Shown: positions 6,005 through 7,087 of the stretch, piece after piece | Position numbering within the stretch: the stretch's first letter is position 1 | Layout of the letters: each line of letters opens with the position of its first letter | The notes under the pieces: model-generated | Seen by the model: only the letters and a program-made list of their open reading frames with translations | Told to the model about the DNA's origin: nothing | The model's database searches: none | Source of the DNA: Proteobacteria bacterium UBA664 | GTDB lineage: Bacteria > Pseudomonadota > Gammaproteobacteria > UBA7966 | NCBI GenBank assembly: GCA_002299125.1 | Contig: DBNU01000127.1 | Location: 1 to 7,087 of the forward strand | Length of the DNA: 7,087 nucleotides | Reading direction: 5' to 3' | Made by a program: the position numbers and the translations under genes

Positions 6005-7042
6005 ATGTTCGACTGGTTGCCCGAGCCCGCCGCCACCTTGCTCGAAAGCCTGGTGGGGATTGTCGTCATCATGACGGTCGTGCTCATCAGCGTCGCCTAC
6101 CTGACGTTGGCCGAGCGCAAGATCATCGGTTACATGCAGCAGCGCATCGGCCCGAATCGGGTCGGCCCGCGTGGCCTGTTCCAGCCCTTTGCCGACATGC
6201 TGAAGGCGGCCTTCAAGGAGATCATCGTCCCTGCGGGCTCCGACAAGGTGCTCTTCGTCCTGGCCCCAGTCATCGCCGTCGCCCCCGCGCTGACGGCCTG
6301 GGCCGTGATTCCTTTCGATGACTGGGCGGTACTGGCCGATGTGAACGCAGGCGTGCTCTACGTGCTGGCCCTGACCTCGCTCGCCGTGTACGGCATCATG
6401 ATCGCGGGCTGGGCCTCGAACTCAAAATATGCCTTCTTCGGCTCCATGCGCTCGGCTGCGCAGATCGTCTCCTACGAGATCGCGATGGGTTTCGCCCTGA
6501 TCGGCGTGCTCATGACGGCAGGCAGTCTCAATCTGCGCGAGATCGTGCTGGCCCAGCAGGGCAGTCTCCTGCACTGGTACTGGCTGCCCTTGCTGCCGCT
6601 GTTCGTCATCTATTTCATTTCCGGGGTGGCCGAGACCAACCGCGCACCCTTCGATGTCACGGAGGGGGAGTCCGAGATCGTCGCCGGCTTCCACGTGGAT
6701 TACTCCGGCTTCGCCTTCGCGCTCTTCTTCGTGGCCGAATATGCGAACATGATCCTTATCTCGGTGCTCACCGCCACGATGTTCATGGGCGGCTGGTTGT
6801 CGCCGTTCCAGGGCATTCCGCTGCTGGATCCCCTCACTGCCTGGGTGCCGGGCTTCGTGTGGCTGGCGCTCAAGGTGAGCGTATTCCTGCTGCTCTTCCT
6901 CTGGTTCCGCGCCACGTTTCCCCGCTATCGCTACGACCAGATCATGCGTCTGGGCTGGAAGGTCTTCCTGCCGATCACGATCGCCTGGATCGTGGTGGTC
7001 GGGGTGTTCACCGTGCTCGACCTGCCGCCCTGGTACGACTGA
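6005..7042 (+). CDS. nuoH: NADH-quinone oxidoreductase subunit H (ND1 type, membrane)
   Basis: This integral inner-membrane subunit corresponds to mitochondrial ND1. It anchors the peripheral arm, forms most of the quinone access tunnel and starts the proton-coupling path. The product is 345 residues against about 325 in E. coli. I count about eight hydrophobic segments, near residues 15-35, 83-104, 115-138, 160-180, 193-207, 234-262, 280-300 and 319-339. The family signature after the first helix is AERKIIGYMQQRIGPNRVGP (36-55), followed by QPFADMLKAAFKE. The second signature, AETNRAPFD (209-217) and EGESEIVAG (220-228), carries the conserved acidic residues of the loop facing the quinone cavity. 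A third, RATFPRYRYDQIMRLGWK (302-319), precedes the last helix. The C-terminus is LPPWYD. No conserved residue appears to be missing. The gene is 29 bases after nuoG and 27 bases before the next start. Confidence 0.98.
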   Translation: MFDWLPEPAATLLESLVGIVVIMTVVLISVAYLTLAERKIIGYMQQRIGPNRVGPRGLFQPFADMLKAAFKEIIVPAGSDKVLFVLAPVIAVAPALTAWAVIPFDDWAVLADVNAGVLYVLALTSLAVYGIMIAGWASNSKYAFFGSMRSAAQIVSYEIAMGFALIGVLMTAGSLNLREIVLAQQGSLLHWYWLPLLPLFVIYFISGVAETNRAPFDVTEGESEIVAGFHVDYSGFAFALFFVAEYANMILISVLTATMFMGGWLSPFQGIPLLDPLTAWVPGFVWLALKVSVFLLLFLWFRATFPRYRYDQIMRLGWKVFLPITIAWIVVVGVFTVLDLPPWYD

Positions 7043-7054
7043 CCTCGCACCCGC

Positions 7055-7062
7055 GAAGGGAG
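7055..7062 (+). promoter_or_regulatory. strong ribosome binding site of the gene after nuoH
   Basis: GAAGGGAG ends 7 bases before the ATG at 7070. It is the best Shine-Dalgarno match in the window and supports that ATG as a true start even though only six codons are visible. Confidence 0.75.
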
Positions 7063-7069
7063 CTTTGAC

Positions 7070-7087
7070 ATGCAAGCCATCTCCTCC
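7070..7087 (+). CDS. nuoI: probable NADH-quinone oxidoreductase subunit I (3' partial, first 6 codons)
   Basis: Only MQAISS is visible before the window ends. Identity rests on position, since nuoI follows nuoH in the conserved nuo order, and on the strong ribosome binding site 7 bases upstream. NuoI is the TYKY-type subunit with two [4Fe-4S] clusters (N6a, N6b) that hand electrons to NuoB; none of that can be seen here. The gene begins 27 bases after the nuoH stop. Confidence 0.65.

Overview
The window lies inside a nuo operon, which encodes the proton-pumping NADH:quinone oxidoreductase (respiratory complex I, NDH-1). All genes are on the + strand and tightly packed. The order is nuoD (5' end cut off by the window), nuoE, nuoF, a small methyltransferase-like gene, nuoG, nuoH and the first six codons of what is probably nuoI. 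The DNA is GC-rich throughout with GC-rich third codon positions, and the protein motifs are of the proteobacterial, mitochondria-like type. A gammaproteobacterium of the Chromatiales/Ectothiorhodospiraceae kind is my best guess, but this rests on remembered sequence style and not on any search.

Layout: 1-1112 NuoD (quinone-site subunit); 1109-1648 NuoE and 1645-2949 NuoF (NADH-oxidising module, joined by ATGA stop/start overlaps); 2964-3536 a 190-residue protein with a class I SAM-methyltransferase-like fold signature; 3582-5975 NuoG (large iron-sulfur subunit); 6005-7042 NuoH (membrane subunit at the quinone tunnel); 7070-end the probable NuoI start. There is no gene-free stretch longer than about 50 bases. 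I see no promoter, terminator, RNA gene, mobile element or CRISPR array.

In the assembled complex, NuoF binds NADH and FMN. Electrons then pass through the clusters of NuoF (N3), NuoE (N1a, off-path) and NuoG (N1b, N4, N5) towards NuoI and NuoB. Ubiquinone is reduced in the cavity between NuoD, NuoB and NuoH. The cluster ligands visible here are all intact, and the optional N7 cluster of NuoG is absent.

The one unexpected element is the methyltransferase-like gene between nuoF and nuoG. It is not a complex I subunit, it sits in the middle of the structural genes, and its SAM-binding glycine motif is badly eroded. It is the best candidate here for something poorly described: a complex I assembly or modification factor, or a pseudoenzyme derived from one.
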